Origin: JABAQJ01 sp046327745
GTDB lineage: Bacteria > Gemmatimonadota > Gemmatimonadetes > Gemmatimonadales > Gemmatimonadaceae
DNA length: 64,000 nt
NCBI GenBank assembly: GCA_046327745.1
Contig: JAXLXV010000012.1
Location: forward strand, 62,001-126,000
Reading direction: 5' to 3'
The notes below the pieces were generated by a model that was given only the letters and a program-made list of their open reading frames with translations, was not told the origin of the DNA and did not search any database. How positions within the stretch are numbered: the first letter of the stretch is position 1; every line of letters starts with the position of its first letter. Shown in pieces: positions 1 through 8,361 of this stretch. The translations under genes and the position numbers were made by a program.

Positions 1-159
1 TAGCGCGCCGTCCGACGCCGGTGCGCCGTCCCACGCGCTTGTACCGGCGCTATCGACATCTACCTCACCCAAGCCGCGTTCAATGGCCTCTCGCCGTGCG
101 ATCCCTTCGGCGAGCGGTGAGCGACAGGTGTTACCCGTGCAAATAAAAAGCAGGCGCAC
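1..159 (-). CDS. Low-molecular-weight phosphatase, YwlE (arginine phosphatase)-like, partial
   Basis: The first 53 codons of a low-molecular-weight phosphatase; the rest lies beyond the window start. The GTG start is one base after the tsaC stop. The phosphate-binding loop is CTGNTCRSP at residues 7-15, with nucleophile Cys7, Arg13 and Ser14. Tyrosine phosphatases of this fold usually have Ile or Leu at the fifth loop position. Thr there (Thr11) is the known marker of YwlE-type protein-arginine phosphatases, so arginine-phosphate specificity is likely but inferred. It is the last visible gene of the long minus-strand run. A tyrosine phosphatase remains possible because the C-terminal Asp loop is not visible. 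Confidence 0.85.
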   Translation of the reverse strand, partial: MRLLFICTGNTCRSPLAEGIARREAIERGLGEVDVDSAGTSAWDGAPASDGAL

Positions 160-160
160 G

Positions 161-823
161 CTACTGATCCCCAACGAGTTCTGGCACACTTTCACGAAGC
201 ACGGCGGCTGGAATCGCTCCTGGGCGCACGACGCGCGCGCCGCGACCGGTGCAATCGACCACTGTTGACGGCGAGGAAGGTTCCAGCTGGCCGCCATCGA
301 GCACGCGAAGGATTCCGCGGCCAATGGCGTCGCTCCACTGTTGAACAATCTCGGGGGCGGTCATCGCCGGTGGAAGGCCCGGCCGATTGGCGCTGGTGGA
401 GGTGATGGGATCGCCATAGGCGGAAATCAAGCGCTGCAGTCCGGGGTGAGACGTCCAGCGGACGGCCACGCCCCCTTCGGGTCCACGCAGCCGCTTTGGT
501 ACTCGGTGCTCTCCACCGGGCAGAACCAACGTGAGCGGGCCGGGCCAGTGGCGGGCTGCCAGGCGCGCAGCGGCACTCGTCAGGTGCAACCCCAAGCGAC
601 CTAACATGGCACTGTCGGCAATCAACAGGAGAAAGGGCTTGGCCGGCGGACGCGTCTTGAGCGCGACCAGGCTTTCCACGGCGTCAAAGTCCACCGCGCC
701 GCCAAAGCCGTACACCGTTTCCGTCGGGTACGCCAGCACGCGACCGGCCTGTAGGTGCGCAATGGTACCGGAGAGAGACGCTTCGATTTCAGCTGCCGAC
801 CAGAAAGGAATGGACAGGGACAT
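161..823 (-). CDS. tsaC: Threonylcarbamoyl-AMP synthase (TsaC/YrdC/Sua5 family)
   Basis: Makes threonylcarbamoyl-AMP from threonine, bicarbonate and ATP, the first step of t6A37 modification in tRNAs reading ANN codons. The 220-residue protein is a single YrdC domain. It has YPTETVYGFG at 32-41, the KTRPPAKPF loop at 56-64 and STSAN at 142-146, all nucleotide- or threonine-binding signatures. It lacks the extra C-terminal Sua5 domain, so TsaC is the better name. ATG begins one base after the ispD stop, and the phosphatase gene follows directly. Cytoplasmic. Confidence 0.93.
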   Translation of the reverse strand: MSLSIPFWSAAEIEASLSGTIAHLQAGRVLAYPTETVYGFGGAVDFDAVESLVALKTRPPAKPFLLLIADSAMLGRLGLHLTSAAARLAARHWPGPLTLVLPGGEHRVPKRLRGPEGGVAVRWTSHPGLQRLISAYGDPITSTSANRPGLPPAMTAPEIVQQWSDAIGRGILRVLDGGQLEPSSPSTVVDCTGRGARVVRPGAIPAAVLRESVPELVGDQ

Positions 824-824
824 G

Positions 825-1607
825 CTATTCGTCGATGGTGGCCAGTCGATCGGCGCGTAGGAAGTCCCGCTCGTCAGTGACCTTCATGGCTCGCTCACTC
901 CCCCGCACCACGCGTACGGGAATTCCCAAACGTTCGCACAGGGCCGCGTCGTCGGTGGCACTGATCTGGTGCCGCATCGCGTCTTCATACGCCCGCTCGA
1001 TCATCTGGCGCGGAAAGGCCTGCGGTGTTTGCGCGCGCCACAGCCGCGCGCGATCGACGGTGCGCACGATCACGCCCGCGTCATCGACCTCCTTGAGCGT
1101 GTCGACCAACGGGAGCGCCGCAATGGCCCCGTGGCCGCGCCGCGCTTCAGCGATCACGGCGTCGATCGTCGCATCACTCACGAGTGGACGAGCCGCGTCA
1201 TGCACCACGACGATCTGTGCCTCCTCAGGCAGATCTTCAATACCGCTCCACACCGAGTCCCCACGCTCGCGACCGCCGACTGAAACCAGCAGGCGATCCA
1301 CGTCGCACTGAAAAATCCACGGTGGGGGGTCTCCGGCAAAGGCCTTCGGCAGCACCGCTACCACGAGCGCCACGTCTGGTCGTCGATGAAAGGCCTGAAT
1401 GCTGTGCAGCAGCATGGGTTTGCCAGCCACCCAGCGGAACTGTTTCAGTTCCCCCGTCTCTCCAGCGGCGCGCGAACCACTGCCAGCTGCAACGATCACG
1501 ACGCCGACATCGGGTGCCTCGGTTGGTTCCGGGCGCAGGTCGGGAGGTGTCGTGTGCCGCGATAGGTGACCGGGTCCACGAGGGTCCGGTACGTTAGGCC
1601 CGGTCAT
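825..1607 (-). CDS. ispD: 2-C-methyl-D-erythritol 4-phosphate cytidylyltransferase
   Basis: Third enzyme of the non-mevalonate isoprenoid pathway: transfers CMP from CTP to methylerythritol phosphate. The nucleotide-binding VAAGSGSR is at residues 39-46, VHDAARPL lies mid-protein, and the C-terminal substrate region includes ATDDAALCE and KVTDERDF. At 260 residues it carries about 32 extra N-terminal residues compared with typical 225-235-residue enzymes. No better start is available downstream, and the ATG overlaps the radA stop as ATGA, which supports the long form. Expected to act as a cytoplasmic homodimer. Confidence 0.95.
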   Translation of the reverse strand: MTGPNVPDPRGPGHLSRHTTPPDLRPEPTEAPDVGVVIVAAGSGSRAAGETGELKQFRWVAGKPMLLHSIQAFHRRPDVALVVAVLPKAFAGDPPPWIFQCDVDRLLVSVGGRERGDSVWSGIEDLPEEAQIVVVHDAARPLVSDATIDAVIAEARRGHGAIAALPLVDTLKEVDDAGVIVRTVDRARLWRAQTPQAFPRQMIERAYEDAMRHQISATDDAALCERLGIPVRVVRGSERAMKVTDERDFLRADRLATIDE

Positions 1608-2974
1608 GCGAACATGCGCTCCACCAGGTCCCCGACATGGCGCACGGGTATGAGCTGGAGCGGTGCGCCACGCGGCACCGTGGCGCGCGCCGACACGTAG
1701 GCTGCGGTCATCCCGAGTTGCGCGGCTTCACCAAGCCGTCGTTCGAGCTGCCCCACCGGGCGGACTTCGCCGCCCAGGCCGAGCTCGCCGACGAACACCG
1801 AGCGAGGTCGCAGGGCCCGATCATACACACTGGACGTGAGTGCCGCGGCGATGGCCAGGTCACTGGCCGTTTCCTGCAGGCGCAACCCTCCCACCACATT
1901 CAGGAACACATCGAGTTGAGAGAACGGTACCCCCGCGCGTTTTTCCAGCACCGCCAGCAGCAACGCAAAGCGGCGTGGATCCAGGCCATTCGCCACCCGC
2001 TGAGGTGTGCCGTACCCAGCTTTGGTCGCCAGTCCCTGCACTTCCACCAACAAGGGGCGCGTGCCTTCCATCAAGGCGGCGGTCGCACTCCCCGACGGAT
2101 GCACCTCGTCGAGGTTCATGAACAGCGCCGAGGGATTGTCCACGGGTTCCAGCCCCCGAGCGGTCATGCGAAAGACGCCGATTTCGTCGACGGAGCCAAA
2201 GCGATTCTTCGTGGCCCGCAAGACGCGGTGGTCCAGCGAATTCTCCCCTTCGAAGTAGAGCACCGTGTCTACGATGTGCTCGAGCGTCTTTGGCCCGGCG
2301 ATGCCTCCGCCCTTGGTCACGTGCCCCACCAGAAAGACAGCGCTTCCACTCTCCTTGGCCCAGCGCATGAGGCGGCTCGCGCATTCTCGCACCTGTCCCA
2401 CATTCCCCGGCGCTCCTTCCAGCTCCTCGGCGTACACGGTCTGGATGGAATCGATCACGACCAGCGCCGGGCGCCGCTCGCTCACACTCTCCAGGATGCG
2501 ATCGAGCGACGTTTCACCCAAGAGTTCAACCTGATCGCATCCCCCCTCCAAGCGTTCAGCGCGCAGGCGGATTTGAGCCGGCGACTCTTCGGCAGACACG
2601 TATACGACCGTGAGGTCGCGCGCGGCCAACGACGCCGACAGCTGCAAGACCAACGTGGACTTACCGATTCCTGGTTCACCGCCAACCAGCACTAGCGACC
2701 CAGGGACAATGCCGCCGCCGAGCACATAGTCGAGTTCTTGTATTCCCGATGGCAAACGAGCGGTCTCGTGCCCGGGAATATCGCCGATGCGTCGCAGGGT
2801 CGTGGTGGTGGCAGACACTTCGCGACGCCCCCTGGCCTGTCGGGCGGGCTCCTTGCGTACGACTTCCTCAACCAACGCATTCCAAGCGCCGCATCGATCG
2901 CAGCGACCGCCCCACTTCGGAGACTCGGCGCCGCACTCGGTGCAGCGATACACGGACTGCACCTTCGCGCTCAC
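1604..2974 (-). CDS. radA: DNA repair protein RadA/Sms
   Basis: RecA-related branch-migration ATPase that processes recombination intermediates. An N-terminal C4 zinc finger (Cys11, 14, 25, 28) is followed by Walker A GGEPGIGKST at 98-107. The RadA-specific KNRFG motif follows, then a C-terminal Lon-protease-like domain without protease function. At 456 residues it is normal length. Its ATG overlaps the dnaB stop as ATGA, and ispD overlaps its own stop the same way, so dnaB-radA-ispD should be co-transcribed. Identity is secure. Confidence 0.96.
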   Translation of the reverse strand: MSAKVQSVYRCTECGAESPKWGGRCDRCGAWNALVEEVVRKEPARQARGRREVSATTTTLRRIGDIPGHETARLPSGIQELDYVLGGGIVPGSLVLVGGEPGIGKSTLVLQLSASLAARDLTVVYVSAEESPAQIRLRAERLEGGCDQVELLGETSLDRILESVSERRPALVVIDSIQTVYAEELEGAPGNVGQVRECASRLMRWAKESGSAVFLVGHVTKGGGIAGPKTLEHIVDTVLYFEGENSLDHRVLRATKNRFGSVDEIGVFRMTARGLEPVDNPSALFMNLDEVHPSGSATAALMEGTRPLLVEVQGLATKAGYGTPQRVANGLDPRRFALLLAVLEKRAGVPFSQLDVFLNVVGGLRLQETASDLAIAAALTSSVYDRALRPRSVFVGELGLGGEVRPVGQLERRLGEAAQLGMTAAYVSARATVPRGAPLQLIPVRHVGDLVERMFA

Positions 2975-4401
2975 GAGGGCTGGCGGGGCGTGTGGTTGTC
3001 GAAGCGTGTGTACTGCTTGTGAAAGTACAGGCGCACGGTGTCCGTTGGTCCGTTGCGCTGCTTGCCGATGATCACTTCCGCCAGTCCTTCCAAGGGTGTG
3101 CCATCCTGCAAGCGTCGCGGTTCGCCGCGCTCGTCGGCTGCGCCTTCGTAATACTCTGGACGATACAGGAACATGACGACGTCGGCGTCCTGTTCGATGG
3201 CGCCAGATTCTCGGAGGTCGGAGAGTTGCGGCCGACGGTTTTCTCCCGATCGCTGTTCCGGTGCGCGTGACAGCTGCGACAGCGCGACGACCGGTATCTG
3301 TAGTTCGCGGGCGAGGATCTTGAAGGAACGAGAGATGTAGCTGATCTCTTGCTGCCGGTTTTCCGAGTCTGACGGGCCTTGAACGAGCTGGAGGTAGTCG
3401 ATGATGACCATGCCCACTTGATTCTCGGCCTTCAGCCGGCGCGCCCGCGACCGAATGTCCAGCGCCGTCAGGCCGGGGGAGTCATCAATCCAGATTGGTG
3501 CGGAGCCCAGGATGCCGGCCGACTTCGCCAGACGCGCGAAGTCATCGTTGTTCAGCCGGCCGTTACGCAGCTTCTGTGCGTCGATGTAGCCCTCCGAGGC
3601 CAGCATACGTGCCACCAACTGCTCCTTGGCCATTTCCAGGGAGAAGATGGCCACTGGGATATTCGCCTGTATGGCAGCGTTCTGCGCCACGTTCAGTACG
3701 AACGCAGTCTTTCCCATGGACGGCCGGGCCGCGACGATGATCAGCTCCGACGGTTGGAAGCCTAACGTGAGCTTGTCCAAGTCGTTGAAACCACTCGGTA
3801 CGCCTGTGACCGCGCCACCACCCTTGGCCAGGTCCTCGATCTTCTCCATGGCCGGCCAGAGCAATTCTTTGATGCGGCGGAATCCCTCGCGCGCACGCTT
3901 CTGGCTGATCTGGAAGATGCGTTGCTCGGCATGATCCAACAGATCGCCAGAGTTCTGCTTGCCTTCGTATGCCGAGGTGATGATTTCGGTGGACGTCTCG
4001 ATCAAGCGACGGATCAGCGCTTTTTCGCGGACGATTTTCGCGTGATACTCGACGTTGGCGGCAGTCGGCACGGCATCGAGCAACAACGACAAATATTCCT
4101 TGCCACCCGAACCTTCCAGGTCACCGCGGGTCGAAAGCTCGTCGGCCAGCGTGAGCGCATCCACCACACCGCCGCGCTCGTTCAGGCCGACGATGGCGCG
4201 AAAGATTCGGCGATGCGCTTCGCGGTAGAACATCGAGTCTTCGACGAACTCGGCCGCGCGCATGATGGCATCGCGATCCATGAGCATGGCCGCGAGTACT
4301 GCTTGTTCGGCGTCCTCCGACCAAGGCGGCCGGCGGTCGCGGAATACGTCGTTATTGCTCGGTGCTAGGGCGATCGAGGAGTCGTCTTGCAAGCTGGACA
4401 T
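2971..4401 (-). CDS. dnaB: Replicative DNA helicase DnaB
   Basis: Hexameric helicase that unwinds DNA at the replication fork. The N-terminal DnaB domain begins with EDAEQAVLAAM and binds primase in the family. The RecA-like C-terminal half has Walker A ARPSMGKTAF near residue 230 and Walker B followed by DYLQLV. No intein interrupts the P-loop, a common insertion site in other DnaB proteins. Length (476 residues) is slightly above the usual ~455-470. The ATG start lies 50 bp inside the end of the glycosylase gene, an unusually long overlap here, but no better downstream start is visible before the conserved domain. Confidence 0.96.
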   Translation of the reverse strand: MSSLQDDSSIALAPSNNDVFRDRRPPWSEDAEQAVLAAMLMDRDAIMRAAEFVEDSMFYREAHRRIFRAIVGLNERGGVVDALTLADELSTRGDLEGSGGKEYLSLLLDAVPTAANVEYHAKIVREKALIRRLIETSTEIITSAYEGKQNSGDLLDHAEQRIFQISQKRAREGFRRIKELLWPAMEKIEDLAKGGGAVTGVPSGFNDLDKLTLGFQPSELIIVAARPSMGKTAFVLNVAQNAAIQANIPVAIFSLEMAKEQLVARMLASEGYIDAQKLRNGRLNNDDFARLAKSAGILGSAPIWIDDSPGLTALDIRSRARRLKAENQVGMVIIDYLQLVQGPSDSENRQQEISYISRSFKILARELQIPVVALSQLSRAPEQRSGENRRPQLSDLRESGAIEQDADVVMFLYRPEYYEGAADERGEPRRLQDGTPLEGLAEVIIGKQRNGPTDTVRLYFHKQYTRFDNHTPRQPS

Positions 4402-5395
4402 CTTCCCAGGTCGGTCGTTTCCACGCAGGGTTTCGAAGCAGGGCCGCGGGATGATACGTCACAACCAGTGGGACGCCATAGTACCGGTGAATTCTTCCGC
4501 GCAGCTTGCCGATCGCTTCCTTCGTGTTTAAGAGCGTTTGCGCGGCAAAAGTCCCGAATGCCACGATCACTCTTGGCTGGATCAGCTCAATCTGGCGAAT
4601 AAGATAGGGACTGCACGCGTCAACTTCCGACGGCAACGGATTTCGGTTGCCTGGTGGGCGATGTTTGAGAACGTTGCAGATATAGACGTCCTCGCGCGCG
4701 AGTTGAATTGCGGCAAGGATCTTGGTGAGCAGTTGGCCAGCCGCACCCACGAACGGGCGGCCCTGTTCATCTTCCGTCGCACCAGGTGCTTCGCCCACGC
4801 ACATCAACCCCGCCGTGAGACTGCCTTCGCCTGGAACGGGATTCTTTGCTTCACGTGAAAGCGGGCAAAGCGTGCACGCGGCAACGGCGCGGACAATGTC
4901 ATCCACGCTATTCCACGCGGACGCCGAACCAGAGAACAATTCACGACCGGACGAGCCGACGGAGATTCCGGCGGGCACTTGCGACAGCGATGACTCCTCG
5001 GCGCCTGCCTTCGATGTACTCGCCTGCGTGGCGGGCGAGACCTCGAAGCCCAGACGACCCCCTCCGATGGCAGGCGTCTCATCGCGCGGCTCTCGCTCGC
5101 TCACAATGGGGGCCGTGGGAGTGGGCGACTTGGTAGCGGGTGGTCCAGCGTCCACTGCCCGCAAGGCCGCCCGCCAGTCGCCGGTCTCCTTCGTGTCGGT
5201 GACGTCGGACGTCGTCGCGCGGGTTCCGGATGCCGCGGGTGTTTGAGCTGTCGGACGCGGCACTCCGGTGGTTGCGCCCTTCACCCCGATGAGTCGCATG
5301 GCGTCCTCAACGGAGAGACTGTCCAATACCAGCTCTGACTCTCCGGCTTCGCGCCTTTGCTCCAGATAGCGACGCAACGTTTCCCTAGCGTCCAC
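4352..5395 (-). CDS. Family-4 uracil-DNA glycosylase (4Fe-4S type) with long N-terminal extension
   Basis: Removes uracil from DNA. The catalytic domain occupies roughly residues 165-347. Motif A is GEAPGATEDEQGRPF at 201-215 and motif B contains TYHPAALLR. The first iron-sulfur pair is Cys174/Cys177 and a later Cys261 matches a further ligand. The usual ligand in K-C-R-P-P is His245 (KHRPP), while Cys240 sits five residues earlier, so cluster ligation may differ. The first ~160 residues are low-complexity (Thr, Pro, Ser, Ala) after a short helical start and are probably disordered. Start is GTG, overlapping the coaBC stop by 11 bp. Confidence 0.88.
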   Translation of the reverse strand: MDARETLRRYLEQRREAGESELVLDSLSVEDAMRLIGVKGATTGVPRPTAQTPAASGTRATTSDVTDTKETGDWRAALRAVDAGPPATKSPTPTAPIVSEREPRDETPAIGGGRLGFEVSPATQASTSKAGAEESSLSQVPAGISVGSSGRELFSGSASAWNSVDDIVRAVAACTLCPLSREAKNPVPGEGSLTAGLMCVGEAPGATEDEQGRPFVGAAGQLLTKILAAIQLAREDVYICNVLKHRPPGNRNPLPSEVDACSPYLIRQIELIQPRVIVAFGTFAAQTLLNTKEAIGKLRGRIHRYYGVPLVVTYHPAALLRNPAWKRPTWEDVQLARRLLDRPSTEQ

Positions 5396-6590
5396 GCAGC
5401 AACTCCGCGACGCGATCCAGAATCGCGTCGGCCACTTCGTCCTTTGTCAGCAACGGAAATTCTTCCACGCCGCCATCGCGGCCGATCAATGTCACGCGAT
5501 TGGTCTCCGACTCGAATCCCGCACCCTGCTCCGTGGCGCTGTTTGCCACGACCAGATCGAGTGCCTTGCGCTCCAGCTTCTCGCGGGCGTTCGACATGAG
5601 GTCGTGCGTCTCTAGCGCAAAACCTACTGCCACAGACCCCTCGCGCCGCAATCCTTTTGTCTCCATGAGGATATCGGGAGTGCGTGCGAGCGGAACGGCT
5701 CCGGGTTCGTTGCCCTTCTTGATTTTCGCCTCGGCAACGGTCGTTGGGCGAAAGTCCGCCGGCGCGGCCGCCATGATCAGCACATCGGCGGACGGCAGGT
5801 GCGTGGCCACGGCGTCTCGCATCTCTTCCGTCGTCTCTACGCGAACATCTTGCATGTCGTCCGGCACCTCAACGCTCATCGGGCCGTGAACGAGTGTCAC
5901 GCGGGCCCCACGGCGCCAAGCACTCGCGGCCAGCGCCACTCCCATGCGCCCGCTGGAGCGATTCGACAAGAACCTGACGGGATCGATCGCCTCACGCGTT
6001 GGGCCTGCCGAGACGACAACCCGCCGACCTGTGAGCGACGACGGAGGTTCGAGCAATCGCCCTACGTGGGCCACGACGGTTTCGGGTTCTGGCATACGAC
6101 CTGGTCCTGACCCTTCTCCCACCGCCAGCTCCCCCTCGTCGGGGTCGAGCACGTGATAACTGAGGGCGCGCAGGTGTTGCACGTTTTGCGACGTTTGCGC
6201 GTGCGCCCACATGCGGTCATTCATGGCCGGCACCAGGAGTACGGGCGCGGGCGTGGCCAGCAGGATGGCAGAGAGCAGGTCATCGGCGCGGCCGCCAGCA
6301 GCTCTGGCGAGAAAGTCGGCCGTCGCAGGTGCAACGACGACGACGTGTGCCGCGCGTGCCAACTTGATGTGGTCGAGTGCGTGGCCAGCTTCAATCAACT
6401 GCGTGTGCACGGGACGGCCGGTCAGGGCCTCGAACGTTATGCTGCCGACGAACTCCTGAGCGGAGCGCGTGAGCACCACGTCCACTTCCGCTCCGCGCTG
6501 GGCGAGCAGCCGGGCCAGCCACGCACTCTTGTAGCTGGCGATTCCCCCCGTGACACCAAGGAGAACCCGGCGCCCAGCGAATGGACGAAC
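5385..6590 (-). CDS. coaBC: Bifunctional phosphopantothenoylcysteine decarboxylase / phosphopantothenate-cysteine ligase, non-canonical start
   Basis: Two consecutive steps of coenzyme A synthesis. The N-terminal flavin decarboxylase half includes GVTGGIASYK. The ligase half includes SAGPTREAIDPVRFLSNRSS (dinucleotide-fold start), AAAPADFRP and a C-terminal KDEVADAILDRV. The GVTGGI strand is encoded upstream of the first in-frame GTG (6485), and from there back to the in-frame stop at 6669-6671 no ATG, GTG or TTG exists. I place the start at a GTT (6588-6590), 7 nt after a GGAG overlapping the rpoZ end. A base error turning GTG into GTT would explain it. Function is certain; the start is not. 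Confidence 0.85.
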   Translation of the reverse strand, partial: VRPFAGRRVLLGVTGGIASYKSAWLARLLAQRGAEVDVVLTRSAQEFVGSITFEALTGRPVHTQLIEAGHALDHIKLARAAHVVVVAPATADFLARAAGGRADDLLSAILLATPAPVLLVPAMNDRMWAHAQTSQNVQHLRALSYHVLDPDEGELAVGEGSGPGRMPEPETVVAHVGRLLEPPSSLTGRRVVVSAGPTREAIDPVRFLSNRSSGRMGVALAASAWRRGARVTLVHGPMSVEVPDDMQDVRVETTEEMRDAVATHLPSADVLIMAAAPADFRPTTVAEAKIKKGNEPGAVPLARTPDILMETKGLRREGSVAVGFALETHDLMSNAREKLERKALDLVVANSATEQGAGFESETNRVTLIGRDGGVEEFPLLTKDEVADAILDRVAELLRGR

Positions 6591-6594
6591 CGGA

Positions 6595-6801
6595 CTACTC
6601 CGGGCGGCGGCGTGGAACGACGCGGTACTCGAAGTCGCCGGCGGACAAGTCCTCGAGCGACCGAGTGGTCAGCTTCTTTTCCCGGGACGAGCGTTCGCGA
6701 GGAAACTCGTTCAAGACACGGGCATACTTCGCGGAAACCAGCACGCCAAGGTACTTGTTCGTGGCACGGCTGGTCACTTCGTCGGGCGTGAACACTCTCA
6801 T
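6595..6801 (-). CDS. rpoZ: RNA polymerase omega subunit
   Basis: A 68-residue protein matching the omega subunit: MRVFTPDEV, then NKYLGVLVSAKYARVLNE (the conserved helix contacting beta-prime), then a charged tail. Omega assists beta-prime folding and assembly. It sits between gmk and coaBC, the usual rpoZ context in many bacteria. Its ATG overlaps the gmk stop as ATGA. Its terminal codons also provide the GGAG that may serve as ribosome-binding site for coaBC. Confidence 0.9.
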   Translation of the reverse strand: MRVFTPDEVTSRATNKYLGVLVSAKYARVLNEFPRERSSREKKLTTRSLEDLSAGDFEYRVVPRRRPE

Positions 6802-7451
6802 GTGTGACTCACTAGGGGACTCGATGTAATCTGACGATCCAGTTCGTCAATCAGTTCGCGCACCTGATCCTCGAGCAGTGGCAGGCGTCGGTGGCGAACG
6901 GTTTCGGCGTCGACAATGGACGCGACCTGCCGATAGGTGCGCTCCAGCTCGTCGTTGACGATGACATAATGATAGCGCCCCACCGCTCGTAATTCATCCC
7001 GGGCGGCCGTTAGGCGTCGTTTCAGCACCTCGGCAGACTCCGTATTTCGGCCAGTCAGGCGACGCAGAAGGGTGTCAACCGAGGGGGGAAGAAGGAAGAT
7101 CAGGACCGACTCGGGGAACGCTGCGGTAAACTGCGCTGCCCCTTGCACATCGATGTCCATCACCACGTGCTGGCCGCCGGTGAACACGCGCTGGACCTCG
7201 GATCTCAGCGTGCCATAGAGATTCCCAAAAACGTCCGCCGACTCGGCAAAGTCGCCCCGTTGGCGCCGGTCTAGAAACTCCTCGCGCGAGAGGAAGTGAT
7301 AGTCGGTTCCGTGGACCTCACCTGGACGCGGCGTCCGCGTGGTGCAGGAGATGCTGTAGCCAACGTCGCTGCGACGCTCCAGCAACATCCGGGCGATGGT
7401 GGTCTTCCCCCCTCCCGACGGCGAGGAGAGGATGATGGGGAACGGATTCAT
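6798..7451 (-). CDS. gmk: Guanylate kinase
   Basis: Phosphorylates GMP to GDP with ATP. The P-loop SSPSGGGKTT is at residues 9-18; the GMP-binding region contains SCTTRTPRPGEVHGTDYHF and DIDVQGAAQF. At 217 residues it is a standard single-domain enzyme. ATG overlaps the yicC stop by 4 bp and rpoZ overlaps its own end, forming the yicC-gmk-rpoZ block seen in many phyla. Confidence 0.96.
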   Translation of the reverse strand: MNPFPIILSSPSGGGKTTIARMLLERRSDVGYSISCTTRTPRPGEVHGTDYHFLSREEFLDRRQRGDFAESADVFGNLYGTLRSEVQRVFTGGQHVVMDIDVQGAAQFTAAFPESVLIFLLPPSVDTLLRRLTGRNTESAEVLKRRLTAARDELRAVGRYHYVIVNDELERTYRQVASIVDAETVRHRRLPLLEDQVRELIDELDRQITSSPLVSHT

Positions 7452-8320
7452 TCGAGGTTCTCCACCTGCTCGCGGATCCGTTCCAGCTCCTCCTTCACCG
7501 TTACCACGTCACTGAGGATGGCGCTGTCATTCGCTTTGCTGCCTGTGGTATTCGCCTCTCGCAACATCTCTTGCAGGAGAAACCCCAGCCGCTTGCCGAC
7601 GCCATCGGCGCTGCCCTTGCTGAGTGCCTCACCAAAGGCCGCGATGTGCGAGCGGAACCGCGCCAGCTCCTCCTGTACGTCGAGGCGGTCGGCCATGACC
7701 GCGATCTCCATGGCGACGCGCTGCTCATCGACGGGAATACCGTCGAGCAGCTGGCGGACGTTTTCGCGCAGTCGATTGCGTTGTTCGACGATGCGCTCAG
7801 GGGCCCGAGCGGCAATGCGGACGAGCGCCGCGTCAATGAGGCTGATCCGTTCGTGCAGGTAGCCCGCCAGCCGAGTGCCCTCGTCCTCACGCGCCTTGGT
7901 CAGTGCATCGACCGCGCGATCGACGAGTTCAACCAGCTGCACCGAATCCCCTTCCCCTGCCTCGCTTGCCGATGCGATGACATCCGGCATGCGGAGTACA
8001 GCTGCAACGTCCACGCTGCCTTCCAGTTTGTACTTGTCACGCAGCTGCCGAAGGGTTGCGGCGGCGGTCGCGAACCGTGCTTCGTCGATGGACAGCCCGA
8101 CATCCATCGATCGTTCAACACGCGCCGTGAGCGATATGTGGCCCCGCACGATCCGCTTTCTGAGCGCTTCGCGCACCTCGGACTCCCAGCGCGACAGCTC
8201 GGCTGGAAGTCGTATCGTCGCGTTGAAGAAGCGATGGTTGACCGAACGAAGTTCGACGCTGACGCGAGCCGCCCCAACTGTTCCGTCCACCGCTCCAAAG
8301 CCGGTCATGCTTCGGATCAT
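7448..8320 (-). CDS. yicC: YicC family endoribonuclease
   Basis: Member of the YicC family, reported in E. coli to be an endoribonuclease affecting small-RNA decay. The family's N-terminal IRSMTGFG and C-terminal block EANTTGSKANDS followed by KEELERIREQVENLE are intact. I chose ATG at 8320, which gives the family-typical MIRSMTGFG; an in-frame TTG at 8326 is an alternative. A good promoter lies immediately upstream (8333-8361), so yicC probably begins its own transcript through gmk, rpoZ and coaBC. Confidence 0.93.
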   Translation of the reverse strand: MIRSMTGFGAVDGTVGAARVSVELRSVNHRFFNATIRLPAELSRWESEVREALRKRIVRGHISLTARVERSMDVGLSIDEARFATAAATLRQLRDKYKLEGSVDVAAVLRMPDVIASASEAGEGDSVQLVELVDRAVDALTKAREDEGTRLAGYLHERISLIDAALVRIAARAPERIVEQRNRLRENVRQLLDGIPVDEQRVAMEIAVMADRLDVQEELARFRSHIAAFGEALSKGSADGVGKRLGFLLQEMLREANTTGSKANDSAILSDVVTVKEELERIREQVENLE

Positions 8321-8332
8321 GGGCAAGCGTCT

Positions 8333-8361
8333 AACCTATTGTGCTACAACAACAACGTCAA
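8333..8361 (-). promoter_or_regulatory. Predicted sigma70-type promoter of yicC-gmk-rpoZ-coaBC
   Basis: Minus-strand -35 TTGACG (8356-8361), a 17 bp spacer and -10 TAGGTT (8333-8338). It overlaps the stop codon of the upstream receptor-like gene. The expected transcript start is about 8326, so the 5' leader before yicC would be only a few bases. Confidence 0.6.

Noticed and set aside
1637..2695. 350-residue open frame antisense to radA
   Set aside because: Composition is the mirror of radA codons, no known motifs, and radA is unambiguous.
6595..6671. Programmed +1 frameshift fusing rpoZ to coaBC
   Set aside because: The frames would allow it at CCG GAG TAG, but there is no known slippery signal and the non-ATG start or base-error explanations are simpler. 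Kept only as an option in the coaBC finding.
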